Part shown: one piece after another, positions 10,666-10,752 of the stretch | Layout: the number at the start of each line of letters is the position of its first letter | How positions within the stretch are numbered: position 1 is the first letter of the stretch | Assembly (NCBI GenBank): GCA_028700875.1 | Contig: JAQVRW010000073.1 | Coordinates: 1-10,752, forward strand | Origin: Candidatus Zixiibacteriota bacterium | Lineage (GTDB): Bacteria; Zixibacteria; MSB-5A5; GN15; JAAZOE01 | Direction: 5' to 3' | DNA length: 10,752 bases | Program-made: the position numbers and the translations under genes | The notes under the pieces: generated by a model | What the model was told of the DNA's origin: nothing | Database searches by the model: none | What the model saw: only the letters and a program-made list of their open reading frames with translations

Positions 10666-10752
10666 GGTATTCCCTCCACCCGGTCAAACCGGGGTATCAT
10701 ATCCCTTCGGAGTTGCGAAACAGGCTTAGTATCCGAAGATACGTCGGGTTCG
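10666..10752 (-). ncRNA. Candidate 3' part of the IsrB omegaRNA (truncated by window)
   Basis: The 87 bases upstream of isrB hold no gene and two clean stems on the minus strand: GTATC-TTCG-GATAC (10729-10742) with a stable TTCG tetraloop, and CCCGGT-TTG-ACCGGG (10679-10684 with 10688-10693). In IscB/IsrB loci the guide RNA is encoded directly upstream of the gene, so this is where its scaffold should be. No conserved omegaRNA sequence was verified, and the guide-bearing 5' part lies outside. Confidence 0.42.

Larger units (their letters stand above)
9598..10752 (-). mobile_element. IsrB-type element of the IS200/IS605 group, right part to window edge
   Basis: IsrB genes travel in non-autonomous IS200/IS605-like elements together with an omegaRNA encoded upstream. 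Here the isrB gene, a hairpin near its 3' end and two hairpins upstream are present; no tnpA lies in the window. IS200/IS605 elements have no terminal inverted repeats or target duplications, so I cannot fix the ends: the right end must lie close to 9598, and the left end is beyond 10752. Confidence 0.6.

Noticed and set aside
1..10752. CRISPR array, tRNA or rRNA genes
   Set aside because: The repeats are gene-junction leaders or iterons without regular spacers, and I found no tRNA-like cloverleaf or rRNA sequence.

Overview
The window reads as archaeal and most likely euryarchaeal, of methanogen or Halobacteriota type. Starts are preceded by AGGTGA-type Shine-Dalgarno sites, TATA-like boxes sit 25-35 bases before several starts, and one gene ends on a run of nine T. 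The small winged-helix protein, the SpoIIM-like membrane protein and the IsrB protein also fit. Nearly every gene is on the minus strand, genes are short, and they are chained by 1-14 base stop/start overlaps. This packing, a solitary DNA methyltransferase next to a dCTP deaminase, and about a dozen tiny cysteine-rich proteins point to a virus, provirus or plasmid rather than core chromosome. That is inference: no capsid, terminase, integrase or replication gene is visible.

Layout from left to right; all operons read right to left. (1) 1-1991: two uncharacterised proteins, a zinc-ribbon protein, a beta-class-like DNA methyltransferase and the N-terminal part of dCTP deaminase. (2) 1992-2618: a non-coding stretch with GATC-rich iterons arranged as inverted repeats around an AT-rich core, plus one origin-recognition-box-like palindrome; it is a candidate origin, partition site or operator region. 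(3) 2619-3784: winged-helix protein, zinc-ribbon protein and SpoIIM-like membrane protein, with its own promoter and an oligo-T terminator. (4) 3829-4693: a small module that includes two zinc-ribbon genes broken by an in-frame TGA and by a frameshift. (5) 4804-6979: ten consecutive small genes with visibly lower GC, each preceded by the same leader, TGTGCGTAG(AG)GTGA. (6) 7018-9470: an overlapping operon of small cysteine-rich proteins plus a winged-helix protein; its last gene appears broken. (7) 9503-10752: an IsrB (HNH-less, RuvC-only OMEGA nuclease) element whose gene carries an in-frame TAA in the PLMP domain, with hairpins that may belong to its omegaRNA and right end. It seems to have landed in another cysteine-rich gene.

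The most unusual features are the ten-copy gene-junction leader, which looks like a modular gene-cassette boundary; two recurring and apparently undescribed cysteine signatures shared by separate small genes; and the intact-looking but nonsense-interrupted isrB. Four genes show frame damage, so decay and sequencing error both have to be considered.
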